From Branchiostoma floridae (Eukaryota > Chordata > Leptocardii > Amphioxiformes > Branchiostomatidae), in NCBI RefSeq assembly GCF_000003815.2, contig NC_049979.1:9570267-9634266 (forward strand): 64,000 nt of DNA, given 5' to 3'. The number at the start of each line of letters is the position of its first letter. Position 1 is the first letter of the stretch. This document shows, in pieces, positions 11,429 through 26,400 of this stretch. Both the position numbers and the translations under genes were made by a program. The notes below the pieces were generated by a model. That model saw only the letters and a program-made list of their open reading frames with translations, had not been told where the DNA came from and searched no databases.

Positions 11429-14400
11429 ATGGCCGACATGCCGACTCCGACGGTGCAGGAGCTCCAAAAGTTGAGGGTTACAGACCTGAAAGCCAAGTTG
11501 TCAGAACTTGGCTTAGCGGTATCAGGTAACAAACATCTGGTGCACGTTTTGTAAGGAAATAGGTTGTTTCAGTTCGTCAGTTATTGCTGAAAATAAACAT
11601 TCAAATTTGCCCCCCTCCCCAAAATAATACACTCTCCACCAAATTTTCCAGCTCGATGATGTGCTGTGACCAAAAATTATGATCGCTTCAACTTTGACAA
11701 TTTAAACAGCGTGTTATGGATAGCTCTTATAACAACAACACCGTTCACAGCTATTTTTGTATACAAAATATGCTAAATCACAACAACATCCTGGTAACTG
11801 GTTATACATTTGTACAACTTCACATTCACAGACAAAAGGTTGGTTGGACAATCCTACAAAAAAGTACAGTTTGTCTTTTCATATCTAAATTCGGATATGT
11901 CTACAGGTTCCAGGTAAGATTTCTTTCTGTACTTGACCTTGTTGTATATGATTATGATGCTTAATGCATAGTAGTGATCGATTGTAGATATGCTTAACAC
12001 ATTTGGACATCTGCTTAACACAACGTGACGTTGAGTTATTAGAATGGCAATTTGGACGTTTATTTTCAGCATTACTGTACTATACTATTTTGTATTTAAT
12101 AGGTATATTTCTTTAAAAGATTCTCCATTACAGAATGGAGGGGGAGTCAATACAGGCGATCAAGCTGAGGAGAGCCCCATTAGCAATAACGGTTTTGTGT
12201 ATCTGCTGCATGAAGATAGCTTTTTCCTCCGGTTTTCTGCACGTCCCTGGCTTCCCTGAAGTCTTACATACCATGCTGGAGGGTTAGCCATCTTCAAAAA
12301 CCCCTAAGTACTCCACAATGCGACCTGTTACAAACATTTCTCACTGTTCAAACTACCGGGTCGCCGGTCTTGACTATTCGGCACCGCTCCCCGAAATCTT
12401 CCGAAGCGTTGTCGGTCAACGTAGGGTTACCAGTTTATGTGCAGGACGGTCAGTTAGCAACATGACTGCATTTCAAGGTGCACCATGCAAAAATTAGTCA
12501 ATAATAATAAAACTATAAATGTGTTTTTCCCATTGAAAACCCTTGCAATAAATGTTGCACAATTTTCATGGAAGATCATGGGCGCATGGTGCCTGGGTCC
12601 ACTTTACGTCAAGTTCTACTGAGGCAAATTCGGCGGTCCAACCTCATTCATCACTACGGCGCTACTGCAGGCGATGGTGGGGTAGACACAAAAATTTTAC
12701 TGTGGTTTGTTTATTTACCACTTTTGTAATATTTTGCAGCAGGTGTTGGATATGTGTGCTTATAGGTAGAGCACTACAAGAAGAAAGACTCAAGTGACCG
12801 TTAATTGGTCACCCTAGAACAATTCTTCACTGCCAAGTGCCAACTACTCCATTTTTACATGCTGGTGCGCAGCCAAAGATGGAGTGAAAAAATAAATTAC
12901 CATGCACTTTTTTAACAGACAAACTACTGTTTCTTCAAATGGGTTAAATATTTAATTCTGCCAAGGCATTTCAGAACAATAATCATTTTCCATAATTCGA
13001 CCGTATACTGGTAAGTGGTAACCTTATAGGTAAGTGGTAACCTTTTGGTAGTGATTCCGAGCTTCCCGAAAGGTACCCGAACATGACCAACGAAGATTTC
13101 GGGGAGATTTTGGGTGCACCACTTAAATTTAAGTAATAATCAAATAATAAAACTTAGTTACAAGCTATCAAATTCTTAAACAAGTACCATGACAGACATT
13201 TTTATATCTTTCTAACACTTAGATGTCAAGAATATGATGTATACTAGGGCTGGGTATCGGTACATTGTACCGGTACAAAACCGTTTTTTCTTATTGGACC
13301 GGTCCAGAAAAACTGGACCTGAAAAAATTAGGTGGACCAGATCTTGGACCGATTAGAGAATTAACAGATTATTTTATCAGGCATTCACACGTTTTGGCGC
13401 TTGCAAGTGGAAGAAAAGTAACAAGAGCGAAGTAGAGTAGAGCTTATAGTAATTTCTACCAAATTTTACAGCCAATCGCACAGGTGCAGTTAGCGTTGTA
13501 GGGTTTCAAAACGCCAGTGTAAGTCTAATACTCCACCAAACAGATTTCTTTGTAGTGAAATGGACCATTGGCATGAGTCATACTGCATCAGGTCCAGGTT
13601 CAGGTCCGGACCTGAACCTGATCCTTTGGACCTGAACCGGACTTGGACCTGAATTTTCTGTACCGGTACCCAGCCCTAATGTATACTGACATACTTTAAT
13701 ATCTTTACATACATAAACCTAAGAAAATATTTAGGTGCACCCTGTGCACCCACAAAAAATAATTGGGTGTACAGCTCCAATTTTGGGTGCACCTGGGTGC
13801 ACATGCACCTAGTATTTCGAGCCCTGTGATGACCAAATCTAACCTATGCAATTCCAAACATACCCACCTGTATTATGTTGCTGATGTGGTCATCAAAGTC
13901 TTGATATACATGTATAAAAGAGATTTTCAATGCTGGAACAATATACTTGCCTACATGTAAGTATTTTGGCTCTTTGAACTTTGACTGATTGATATCTAGC
14001 CAACAGCCAATTGAATGACAAGCTTCATTATCATAGGTCAAGGATGTCTACTGCATGTCTACCACATGTCTGAAAAACAAAAGGTCTACACATTCCATCT
14101 CGTTCAACTGGTTTATTTTGGTTACTTGATGTATTCACCCATGCAGTTTTTGGCCATGTAAATACTACTAATCCATAAGCTACTTGTAAATGTAACAGTG
14201 TTAAATTCATTCACCAGAAACCTTGTAAATTTTGGATCAATAAGTATTGAAAGGGATTTGGTGAGTTTCAGTGTTAGATTAAAGATAGTACATGTAACAG
14301 TGTCAGTATGCAGATTTTGTTGTGGATGGCAAAGATGCCTGTTGAACTCTGACCTCCACCATATTCTACTTGGCTTCTGACATGCTACAGTTTGATTTAT

Positions 14401-17400
14401 TGCTGCAAAGCTCATAGTCCTTTTAGCATATAGTCAGACACCCTGTATCATGGTTTTGTTCCAATGGTCAGTCAGGAAGTTCACATTACTTAAGCATGAT
14501 TGAAATATCAGACACATTTCAGTATCTAGTTCTATTAGTATGTCTATGCATTTGAGATCATTGGGAACAGCAAAGCCTCTGGCAATCTCCCATTTTTGAA
14601 ATGTTGTTCAATACCCTTTATAGAACAGTGTGACATGATATAATATCATCCATGGATTTGTAATTGTATCAATGTTACTCTGTGAGCTGCCCTTTTATTT
14701 ATTCTTGTTATTACATGTATATTCATATGACTGAGTATTGAAAGTGTCTGTGACTATTTTTCAGGTCTGAAAGCAGAACTGGTGAACAGGCTTTTTGAGT
14801 TCTACAAAAGGGTCAGTTGTCTCTACATTTGTACTTTACAAGTTTTTAGTAAATTTAGTTAGATAAAAAGCACAGCACTTATGTTGGATTTTTGTGGATG
14901 CACATGTAGAAAAGAGAAATTGTCTGAGTTGCTATGTTATGCATGCTTTTGATGTCACACAATGATTAGTATGGCAAGTATGAAAACACGAGACATTTTT
15001 TAGCTAATACCTACTGTTAACAAAAGGGTCAAACGTAGTACCAAAGCTGTTGTGCAGGTGTGAGATGGCATGTTCCTTTTGGATTGAAAACTATCTGGGT
15101 CTTTTCTCTGTAGCAAGCCCAAGCAGCACAAATGGAAAGAGAGAGAGAAGCTCAAGCACAAAGGGAGCAAGCAAGTAAGTATCTATCTTTTCTGTCCATG
15201 CGCAAAGCATACAAGTGTGTATTTAATACATATTATAGCAAGGATTGAAAGTACTATTGTTCATGTGAAATTGAGAAATGCTTAAAAACTTCTTTGTGGA
15301 AATTATTTTCATAACAGGTACAGTTTTGTAATATTATTGTAATGGTATTGTGGAATAGGAATAGGTAAACAATAACAAAACAGTTGTCAATAAGCTGGAA
15401 AACAGGTATTAATGATATTTCTATGAAGCGGGTAGATCCTAGTAATTGGCAGGAACCCACCACACTTTTAACAGTATAGCCCATACTTAAAGAAAAGTTT
15501 GTTGCTCCAGTCTTTTTGTGAAGTTGTTGGTTCTTCAGTCGACATGGGCCGTTAATTGTGATGTTCTAGCTCAGCCCTATGATTTATAAATATGTAACTT
15601 AATTTGCAAACTCATGTCCATAGGCTAATTGCTAGGGTACATACAGACACAATGACTATATGATTTATTACATATAAAAGCACATCTCACACTTACCTGT
15701 TCTCCAGTGGCCCAGCAGCAGCAGGCAGCAGTGATCCCCCCTCCCCAGCTGATTCAGCAGGAGCAGGCCCCCCCACAGCTGCCACCCGTCCTGCAGCAGG
15801 CCCAGCAGCCGGAACCCCCTGCACACCCTCCCCAGCCTCCTTCCCAGCTGCAGCAGATGGCTCCCCAGGTCCTGCAGCAGGCACCCCCCCAGATGGTCCC
15901 CCCTCCACAGATGGTCCCACCCCCTCAGATGGTACCCCCCCAGTCTCAGCCCCAGATGGCGCCCTCCCCTGTCTCGCAGCACCAGATGATGCCGCCGTCC
16001 TCCACCCAACCTCCCGCACCCAGGCAGCTCCAACCCCCTCAGATGACACAGGCCCCCCCTATGGGTGCGCCTACCCCCCAGGTGTCCCAGCAGCAGCACG
16101 TTGCCCAGCTGGCCCCACCCTCCCAGCCGTCGGCTCCACCACAGATGGTTCCCCCTCCTCAGCTGCAGCCGGCCAGCTCTCAGCAGATGCCTCAGGTAAG
16201 ACATGTACCTTAAGTCCTTAACCTGCTTGGGAAATAAGCTTGACATCCAAACCTTTTACAGTTGATTGTCTTTGTACTCAAATCTATTGTAGCTGTCGAG
16301 TCCTTTCTCATGGAGAGTGTACGAAGTGACTCCGCAGCTATAACAGGTCCTAGGTTTGGATACCTGGCTTATTGAAGTCTTTTTTGATGTTCTCTTTCTT
16401 TTACAGCTACATGTACTATCAAAAGCCATGAATATCCCATCTGTCTGTAATAGTACACATTTAAAAAGCCAACACATGTGATGCATGATATTGTGTTGCA
16501 AATATCATTATGTGTTATACATTCTGCTTAAACCTCTGTGTGGAGGCTGTTTTTAGAAGTACACTTGAATTGAGTTATTGAGCAGCTGCTGTTTTACTGT
16601 CAAACTTTTATGACCAAATAGTTCTAGGTATTGCATTAACAATTCATGCACAGCTGGTATGTATAGAATGTGGTCCAGTTGAAATATTGAGAGTAAGGTC
16701 CATGCTACCTTACTACAGGTTCCTGCTGCAGCTCCACCAGCCAGCCAGACAGCTGTCCTCCCCCCACCTGGCCTGGTCATTCCAACTCCTCCCAAGGTAG
16801 GTCGCTTTAGAGCATAAAATGTGTCAGTAAATGTGTAGTCTTGTCTTTTATGATATTCCATTCATACAGTTGTTCTACCTTTGTTATCAGTAATATGGCC
16901 ATGCAGATTTGATAGTTGGTTTAATAGCTATTATTCTCATAATCTGTTGGAGTGAGAATGAGAAAAAAGTGGTAATGTCATTAGAATACAGTGCAATTTT
17001 GTTGGGCAAGAACTATGGTAAAGGGGCATAACATGTATCTGTCCAAGGGATAAATGTATATTTATGGTCTGATGTAAGGGTTTTTGAAAGTTGCAAATGA
17101 TGATAAAAATAATGGCAAGATATTGCTTTTACTGAAATATGATCATAAAGGTTAGATTGTAATTGTTTACCCTAAAACATAGAAGGGTAATTTTACACAG
17201 GAGACTAAGGTTTCATTGCCTATGATTCCAGCTTTTCTCTTAGTTAATTTTCAACAAATGAGTTTATTTGTTATTGCAACACAGGAAACTTCAGGTGAGG
17301 AAGTGAAACTGCGGCTGGCCCAGGAACAGGCTCGTATCCTGGCTGAACAGGAGCAGCAGCAGAAACAGGTGGGTAGGGAGGAAATGAAAACAGACTGATG

Positions 17401-20400
17401 ATGACAACATTGGTCAGTCTTACCAGCAACATGAAGTAAAGCTGGCATCTCACAGTCAATGGGCTAATTTTTTTGTCATCAGAAGGTTACAGAATTGCTA
17501 GAGGGACTAGAGGATATCTTTTTCCTGAGAATCTAAAGATACATTGGACAGTTCTCAGTTACCTGTAAGCACACATTTGTGCATCCCTAAAATTGCTCAG
17601 TCATTGAGAGGGCACCAGTCGTATTCTAGCAAAAATTGTCCATTACAACTTTTAGACTCTTCTGGAGAGCTGATGCTGGCTTAAACTTAAGAGAGTTTGT
17701 AGTTAGTTATGTGCTTGTACTTAATGTCTTTTCAGTTAAATACTTTCTGACAGGTTAGATTACATTGCATGACCTGTCACACACAACCTGTGCACATCTA
17801 ATTCTAGGCATTATTGAAAGGTATCCAATGAGAATGCCTCAGCTGTGCTTGCTGACTACCATTATGAGAGCTCTTGGAAGATAACTATTGACATGCTTAC
17901 ACTTGCTTGCAGGTGCAGGAAGACCAGCTGTTGCAGCTGGGCCGTGCACAACAGCAGCTGCTGGAGGTGGAGAAGATCCGTCAGCACCAGGCCCAGCAGG
18001 TGCAGCAGGTGCAGGAGGCCCAGCGGAAGGCCATGGAGGAGCACCGCCTGCTGGAGGAGCAGAAGAAGGCCCAACAGATCCTGGCAGCAGAGCAGCAGCG
18101 CAGGGTAGGGACAACTGGCATCTATTTCATCTCCTCTCATCTTGTTTATTTGTTTATTGGACTTTCGATTACAAAACGGTGAGACAATACAGGTTACGGG
18201 TCACCTCTACAAGTTGTCTCCCCGATGTACAAGTTGTCTCCCCGAGTTTTATCTATCCCTTAGTCTAACTATTTAACCGCTAGGGCACCACAGAAGATCT
18301 GGCAACTGTTTTTCTCCAACCTTCTCAGTTTTCTGTTTGTTTTGTAATGTTTCACTCAGTATAATTCAGTTCATTCTCTTTTATTATCCGCCCATCTTTT
18401 TTGTCATCCCATCCAGTCTTTCTCTAATATGATAATATGCCATCCTCACCCTAAGACCATGTTCTGTCCAATTCTTCTGGCACGAGGACACACTCTTCTT
18501 TTATTGTTTCTGGTTTTTTGCTTCCTTCTTTGCCAGGATGTTGCCAGTATTTTGTTCGTAGGTTTTTGTCTATGGTGGATTGCCATGTCAGTTTTATTGA
18601 TATACAGTAATGCAAAGAAAACGTTTGAGTTTGGTGTGACTTCATGTGTCTCCAGCTCGCTGAGCAGCAGCAGCGAGCCATGATGGAGCAGCAGGCTAAA
18701 GAGCAGGAGCTGATGAAGCTGCAGCAGCAGGTGGGATTCATCCTCCTAACGCCCAGTCCCCAACGGCATTACCTTATGGGGCCCTGCTATCCCATGCCCT
18801 ATCAGTGGTTATTATGATTGTCGCCACAAACAAGCTGTCAACCAATCAGAGAATAGGCCTTTCTTGGGCTTGTTGTTGTCGCAAGCTGTCTCGCAAAGGC
18901 CGCTGGGAAGCTATCAGCCAATCATGTTACGTATTACCATGGCTTTGTTTGCTCACCATGCCTACGCCCGATCCCCAACGGCTGACTGCCCATATAAGGG
19001 CAAGCTCATTGATATTTATAAGTAGGGCGCTCCCTAACTGGTCTGATTGCACAAGAAAGCAGAGGTAACACAAGTCGTTTTGACACGACTGTGGTTCCTC
19101 TGTGTAGGAGAATGGTGGGATTGCACTCACTGCATGTCACTTTTATGTCTGTAAGGTGTAGGCAACTTGTTGGTGTAGGGAGATGCCCACATTTTGTGTA
19201 ATTGATGTCCTGAATTTAGGACAGTGCATTTTCAGTCCGACTTGATTAAGCAGGTTTGTTTGGTAATTAATTAAGCAGGTGGGTCTGCATGTCACTTTTT
19301 TTATAACGTGTAGCAACCTTTTGACCTAGTGAAGTGTCCACATTTTGTGTAATTGACTTCCTGAACCTAGGATAATGCATATTCAGTATGACTGAATTAT
19401 GTGTTAAGCATTGAAGGAACCCAATTGCAGGCCCTCTTTCATGAGCATGTTCACAATTATTACTACAGTTGTCATCAACTATAGTAGATGTTATGCTAGG
19501 GTGCAGTTCTACTGTACTCCACTAGGTGCAGTGCTACACTGCCCCAACTGTCACCAGGCAATGCACTGGAGGGTCAAGGACGTTGTAATGTCTTAACTAA
19601 TACGTGTAGCAATTCAAGCAACACAGGCAATGTTTGATAATTCCAAATATTTGTAATTTTGTTTGGTTAAGACCATAAGCTTATTATATACACCAAACGT
19701 ATTATCCTGGATGGATGGATGGATGGATATTATCCTGTACCTCAGGAAGGTCCCCTCCCAATGACCTGTGTTGTTAACTCTGCCAGGCTCTGATGGAGAA
19801 ACAGAAGGAGGAGCTTCAGCAGGCTCGCCGGCAGCAGGAGGACGCCATGAGACGTCAGGAGCAGGAGCACAGGGACACCCCCCCTCCCGACATCCCCCCA
19901 CAGATCCCCCCTCCAGGCCAGCAGGTCCCCCCACCCCCTGGAGTACCACCACAGCAGCAGAGAAGTAAGGAAGCTGATATGGTTTTCTGTGGGTTTGGAA
20001 GTAATCAAATTAATGGAACTTTGGCAAAAACTCTGACAAAAAGACAATTGGTGTTTCCTACCTAAAATCATGGGCTCTGAATAACTGAAGTATTTTGTTG
20101 TTGATGTTAAAATCGTAGTTTTATATTGTTAACCTATTTGCTGGGAAACTGTGGTACAAAGTTCATGCTGAAATAAGCCCTGTGAACTTTTTAAAAAAAA
20201 GTTTATTGCTCACTAATGTTTTTCCTTTTGACAAAGACATGGATGCCCCAGGACCGCCGCCTAGGATGAGAATGATGCACCAGGAAAGACGTTAGTAGAT
20301 TTGGTCTTACCTGAAGTCAACTTCTGATCACAGATCCTATCATTGAGATATTACTGTACCTAATACTATAAGATTGTTCTTCAGCTAGAAGAGAGTTATG

Positions 20401-23400
20401 CATGTACAACAAAACTTATTAAGGATCGTAATTTTAGCAATCCAAAGATGTAATTTTGAAAAGTATTCTTGTTCTTTCGTTGAAGAGATTCACAACAGTA
20501 ACTTCTTTTTAAAGGTATACACAAGTACCTCCAAATTTTCAATGGCTATCAGTCCATCTTGTTCATGGAGTGACCTATTGTTGTTCTATCCATTCTGTAG
20601 ATCCCCTGCTGCCCACCCCACCCCCTGGCCAGCAGCCCCCGGGCACCTCATCAGGACTTCTCCCTCCCCCTGGTACCAGGGTACCGCCAGGAGCGCCCCC
20701 TACCCGTCATCCACCCCCAGGAACACAGGGACCCCCTCCTCGTGGCCCAGCACCCGGGCAGCGTGGGCCGCCCCCCTCCCAGCAGGGACCCCCTCCGTCG
20801 GAGGATGATCGTGGTGAGGACGCCCCCCCTCCTCCCCCCCAGCCTGAAGTCAAGCTGCCACAGGCTCTGGAGAAGGTCCTGTCCTTCAAAGTAAGTTTGA
20901 CTTATGTTATGGTCTGTGTTTAGTTGGGACTTTCTGTTAAAGCAGGTCTGTTTTTCCAGGCAACTGTACCGAAGGATGCCTTTTTTTGTAACTTAAGAAA
21001 CCAGTATTACAGTGTAGATGTATTGATGCCAGATAGTGATGTATAATGATGCCAGAGGCAAATATTCATCATGCTAAGAAAAATGTCTGTTTATGCTCAG
21101 TGGAAGATGTTTTGCTTCTTCTTTTAGCTGCATGTTGATGTTCCTTGTGCCAGTTTTTACCAAAGTATGCGAAGGAAGTCAGCAAAACATGTAGAGGTGT
21201 TGACATGTGTGTTAACATTGATGAAAAAGAAATACAAACATGTGCTTCTTTTTTTGCTGTATGTGGACGTTCCTTGTGCGTTTGTGTGCCAAAACGTGTT
21301 TTGTACCAAACAACTACAAAGGCTTTGTCCTACAATGTATATGAAACATTTTGTTGAAACACACCACCATGTGTCATGATGTACTGTAGAGTGCCAGAGA
21401 ACAGGAGATTGCAGCCATGCCTGAACCTGAACCTGAGGAGGAGGATGCAGACATGGACGAGCTCGAGTTTGAAGAGCCATCCACAAAGGATGAAGCACAG
21501 AATAAGAAAGAGGTGAGTCAAATTATCCTGTGGTCTGTGAATAAGGCTACTGAAGGTTGTATCTATCTTTGGTAATTTTTCTGTCTAAATTGCATCAGTG
21601 TTTTGTATGTGTCTTACAAGTATATGCATTACTTGTAAGACACATGTGTATTGTATATGTCTTAATTACGTGTGTCTACCTTGTTTGTCTCCCTGCTGCC
21701 TAATCCTCTAACCAATAACTGTGGAAAGGCTGCCTTAGAAGAGAGTTTAACCTGTTTGTGAAAGAGATTAATGCAACTTTCTGTATCAAACGTAAGCGTT
21801 TCCTTATTCTTTTTCTGTGATCATCTTAGGTACTATTTTGACAAATTGGGGGCATTGTTACAAAACGGTTTCTGTCTAATATAGTATATATGATAATGGT
21901 CTAAAATGATGACGCTGAATGCTTCCTCAGTCCAAGAACAAGCAGCGTAAGAAGAAGAAGAAGCGCAGGAAGGCTCGAGCCCGTCTGGAGCAGGAGAGGA
22001 ACGAGCGTAACCTGGAGCTGCAGCGCGAGGCCGAGCCCGACGATGTGGAGGTGGAGTACGTCACCGAGGCCGTGCACATCAACAACCCTGCGTACGCTGA
22101 GTTCAACAGGATATTTGAAGCCTTCAAGGTATGGGTAGACTCCTTCTATACAAGTAGATTTTTATAGTAATTTGTCAAGGCACAAGTAGATGAATTTGTT
22201 ACATTGTTTTGACATTCAGTGTGCTGATTGCTTTGAAGTTTGTCAGAGAACAAGGTGACAGCAGTTGCTCCTATTGAGTAAATTGGTCTGTAAAGATTGC
22301 CTTATGTAGTAGACAGTAACATATATCTGTACCTTATATGCTGCTTTACATCAAAGGGGAATCATCATCCATAGAGATTTATTGTTGTACAGGAATATGT
22401 GTTATTCCATTGCAAACTATGCCAGCAGTAAGAATTTGGTTTGTGTTGTTGTTTTTTTCCAGCTGAATGAGCCAGCCAAGGAAAAAGACAGGGGGGATGA
22501 AGACCATGCCTCAAAGAAAGAAGAGCCAAAACCAGAGAAGAAGCAACTTCTTGACATGGAAGACCTGATAGAAGATGACATGGAGGAGGAAGTAAGTACT
22601 GGATCTTCGTAGGAAAGGAGTATTTTTATGAGGGTTGTATGGAGTTGTAAGGTGTTAGTAAAGTTCAGTCAGAACTGGCCAGAATGATAACTCAAGGGAA
22701 AAATGTTTGTGTTTCTTTTCTCATCTCATTTACATTCAATTCATAATTATGGTATAAAACCTGCTTTCCAACAGATCTCATTGTCACTGAAGAAAGCAAA
22801 TGGATGCTACCTAAAATGGCTGACCGTTACCAAAATCATATCCAGTTGCTTGTGTAACTGCTATTTGGGGTATCTTATTACCTGGCTGTCTAACCTTTAT
22901 TGACGTGTTTGTGTTTCTCTTTAAAGAAAAAGGACGATGGCCCAAAGCTGTCCAAGAAGAAGCTCCGGCGGATGAACCGTCTGAGCGTGGCTGAGCTGAA
23001 GCAGCTGGTACAGAGGCCTGATGTGGTGGAGATGCACGACGTCACCGCACAGGACCCCAAACTGCTGGTCTGGCTCAAGGTACGCACCACAGGGGAATTG
23101 GTTACGGGATTAGGCATCAGGGAGAAGGTTCAAAACTATACAGGGCTGGAAATCCTTTTCCTGATTTGTATTGTAAACTAGAAAATGCACAGTTTTTAAG
23201 TGCAGCAATCAATGTCACTTAAAAGATATTAATGAACTTGATTGAAACATAGAATTGTACATGAAAACCTCTACAGTTATAGCTAAGAATAAGGCATGTT
23301 TATTGATACTACATTACAGCCATGATTTTGCTATGAATCATTTTCTGTGTATTCCCAAAGATTGTTAGTATGTCTCAGCTGAAGTGGTACCATGACATTT

Positions 23401-26400
23401 CTTGATGTTTCATTCTAAACCGCTGCCAAGAATATGGGTCTTGAATACACTAAAAATAGCAAGTTTGAAGACATTGTATGAATCTGATGGATGTTGTTTG
23501 ACATGTGTTTTTTTTTATTTAGGCCACCAGAAACACCGTCCCAGTCCCCCGTCACTGGTGTTTTAAGAGGAAGTACCTACAGGGGAAGCGTGGTATTGAG
23601 AAGCCACCGTTTGAGCTGCCTGACTTCATCAAGAGAACGGGCATCATGGAGATGAGAGCAGCCTTACAGGAGAAGGTTGGTCAGGAGTGGGGGGATGACA
23701 CACTTGGTTATTTAGATGTCTTGCTAGATTTCCAGTAGCACAAACATTAGGATACAGTCAAACCTGCTCTTTAAGACCATTAACGGGATTGAGGAAAAAC
23801 TTATTCACGCGGGTTAGTTGTTGCTACAGACAAATGGGTTGGTTGGCTGAGGGAAAAATAACAACATTTGTACAATACCCAAGTTACATATATTTCTCAG
23901 AACACATATCTGCAAGAGATGCACACAGTTTATAAACTCTGTATTGTTATTTAGATGAACTTCCATGAACCATTGTTTTACCCTCAGAGCCATGTGTACT
24001 AGAAAGATTTAAGTCATAGCCAACTGAACTTTCATAGTAACCATACATTGAAATAAAGATTGTTCAGTCGTCCCACTTTTGTTGCCAGTTTGTTAGCATT
24101 GCCCACCTTGTTGCAAATTTTTGCTGAAAGAGAAAAATGTTACAGAGAATGCAACACCTGGAATATTTTAATCCTTTTTCTAGTTTCTTTTTCACAGAAA
24201 GTACTAATTGTCCATGCCACCTTTTTTCCTGGTGATCAGGAGGACCAGAAGTCTCTGAAGGCCAAGATGAGGGAGAAGGTTCGACCCAAGATGGGAAAGA
24301 TTGACATTGACTACCAGAAACTACATGATGCCTTCTTCAGGTGGCAGACAAAACCTAAGATGACCATCCATGGCGATTTATACTATGAAGTAGGAACTCT
24401 TGTGTTACTTTCTATGCAAACACACCAGCCACATGGTGCTGCAGCAGCTGGTTGTATTGCACTAGTCAACCTGTCACACCTGACTTTTAGAAATTTAGCT
24501 GTGAGCATTTTTGAAAGCTATCTAGTTAGGATAAACATTGTTGCTTATGTTGATTCAAGGTAGCATGGTGTTGACAACAGGAAGGTGCTCGAAATGTTCA
24601 ATTTTCAATATTCTTTTGCATATAATGTATGGTCATGTTGTAGTCATTCAGCATTAATTGACTAGTCTTCGAAGAGTTTGTGACAAACACATAAGATTTT
24701 ACCACTTAAGATCCTTTGTATATATCATGTATCATATAGCAAACTGCTGATTGTGGAATATTCCTACTATGTGCAGGGTAAGGAGTTTGAGACCAGACTG
24801 AAGGAGAAGAAGCCAGGAGACCTGTCAGATGAGCTCAGGATTGCCTTAGGCATGCCCGTAGGACCTGTAAGTTTTCAACTCTTTCATCTTTCTACAATTC
24901 ACTAGTGACATTTAACTCTGCCTTGTGCAAATTGATGGATTCTAACAATTTCATTCTTGTTTTCTTATTTTGTTTTAGTTTAAACAGTGGATTTTTTACA
25001 CTTCCAAAGTATTGCACTGATATGGCCCAACAGAGTGGTCTCTGAACAAAGAAATTCACTTCAAAGAAGGGAAAGATTTTTCTGAAATGGCATATACAGT
25101 GTATACCTGAACTTGACATACTGCAGCCAACATTGCATCTGTTGAACACTCTTTGTTGACTTCCTTCTTTCCAGAATGCCAACAAGTACCCCCCACCGTG
25201 GCTGATTGCCATGCAGAGATATGGCCCCCCTCCATCCTACCCTAACTTAAAGATACCAGGTCTTAATGCACCCATTCCGGAGGTAAGAAACAGGCTTTGT
25301 TACATTGTAGGGTAACTAATTTTCCAGCAGCTGTCATTGCAGCTGTCACTGTATTTGGCTACATGACATGGTTTACAGCTGTTGTTAGTGAAAAATGTTT
25401 TCTGTGCTTTTTGGTGTGTAGGGGTCCGTCTTACAGTACTAGGGCAAGTTGTGTTAATACAACTTTTCATAGGTGCTATGTAGAGAAAGCAGTATGTACC
25501 ATCTTTGGTATGACCCAGTCACTGTTTAACAGATAAGACCCCCTAGGCCACTGCACCTTGCTTTGCTTCATATTATCTAAATGACTTGTTTTTTCCCCAC
25601 CATTTTCCCAGAACTGTTCCTTTGGTTACCATGCTGGAGGCTGGGGAAAGCCCCCTGTGGACGAGACAGGGAAGCCCCTCTATGGGGATGTGTTTGGTAC
25701 TAATGCTGCAGATTTCCAGGTAGGAGTCATAATACATGCTATTAAATGCTATTGAGCGTGTAAACTATTAGGGTTTTCTTCCCTCTTCTGATCAATTTTC
25801 TATCCCACATGTCTTTAAATGTCTTAATTAATATTTGACTAGAAATGTGACTATGGTACAGGGAAAGTTTTTTATCCATTTGAATCTTCAGAGTCATGTA
25901 GCAAAGCTCTCACCATACCTGTCTCAAGAACAAACCTTGTAGGACATTCATACACACAGTAATCAGTGCCTGGAATGTGCCTCTGGACCGTGTGGTTAGG
26001 GACATGAGCAACAGTGTGTCCTGCACCATCTTCCTCATTATACGTCTCTAAGTCACAAAAACTCTTGGTAACCGTAAACCATGGCGTAGCCCCTTATCTA
26101 GAGCACTATACAGAGCTTCATAGCCTATTTATGCTCGTTCACTGTAACACTTGATAGGAGAAATAAAGCCTTGCTATGTTTGTGAAGACTCAAGTAGAGG
26201 AGGAGCCTGTGGAGCGCGGGCTTTGGGGAGAGCTGGAGTCGGAGTCTGAGGAGTCCGAGTCTGAGGAGGAGTCAGAAGAGGAGTCTGAGGAGGAGCCTGA
26301 CAGGTCTGGCCTCATCACACCTGGAGAGGGGTATGTAACTTGTTCATCTGTGTCTTTTGCTTCATCAGTCTTCACCCTGCGAGGTGTACATGTGGTGCCA

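Noticed and set aside
13690-13830. Possible second hAT-like end (CAGGGCTCGAAATAC on the minus strand at about 13812-13826)
   Set aside because: No matching opposite end or target duplication was found; it may be an old truncated copy, so it is not listed as an element.
15668-16246. Long open frames on the minus strand across the Q/P-rich SF3B2 exon
   Set aside because: They are antisense shadows of CAG/CCN-rich coding sequence (Leu/Gly-rich translations) with no splice or start support.
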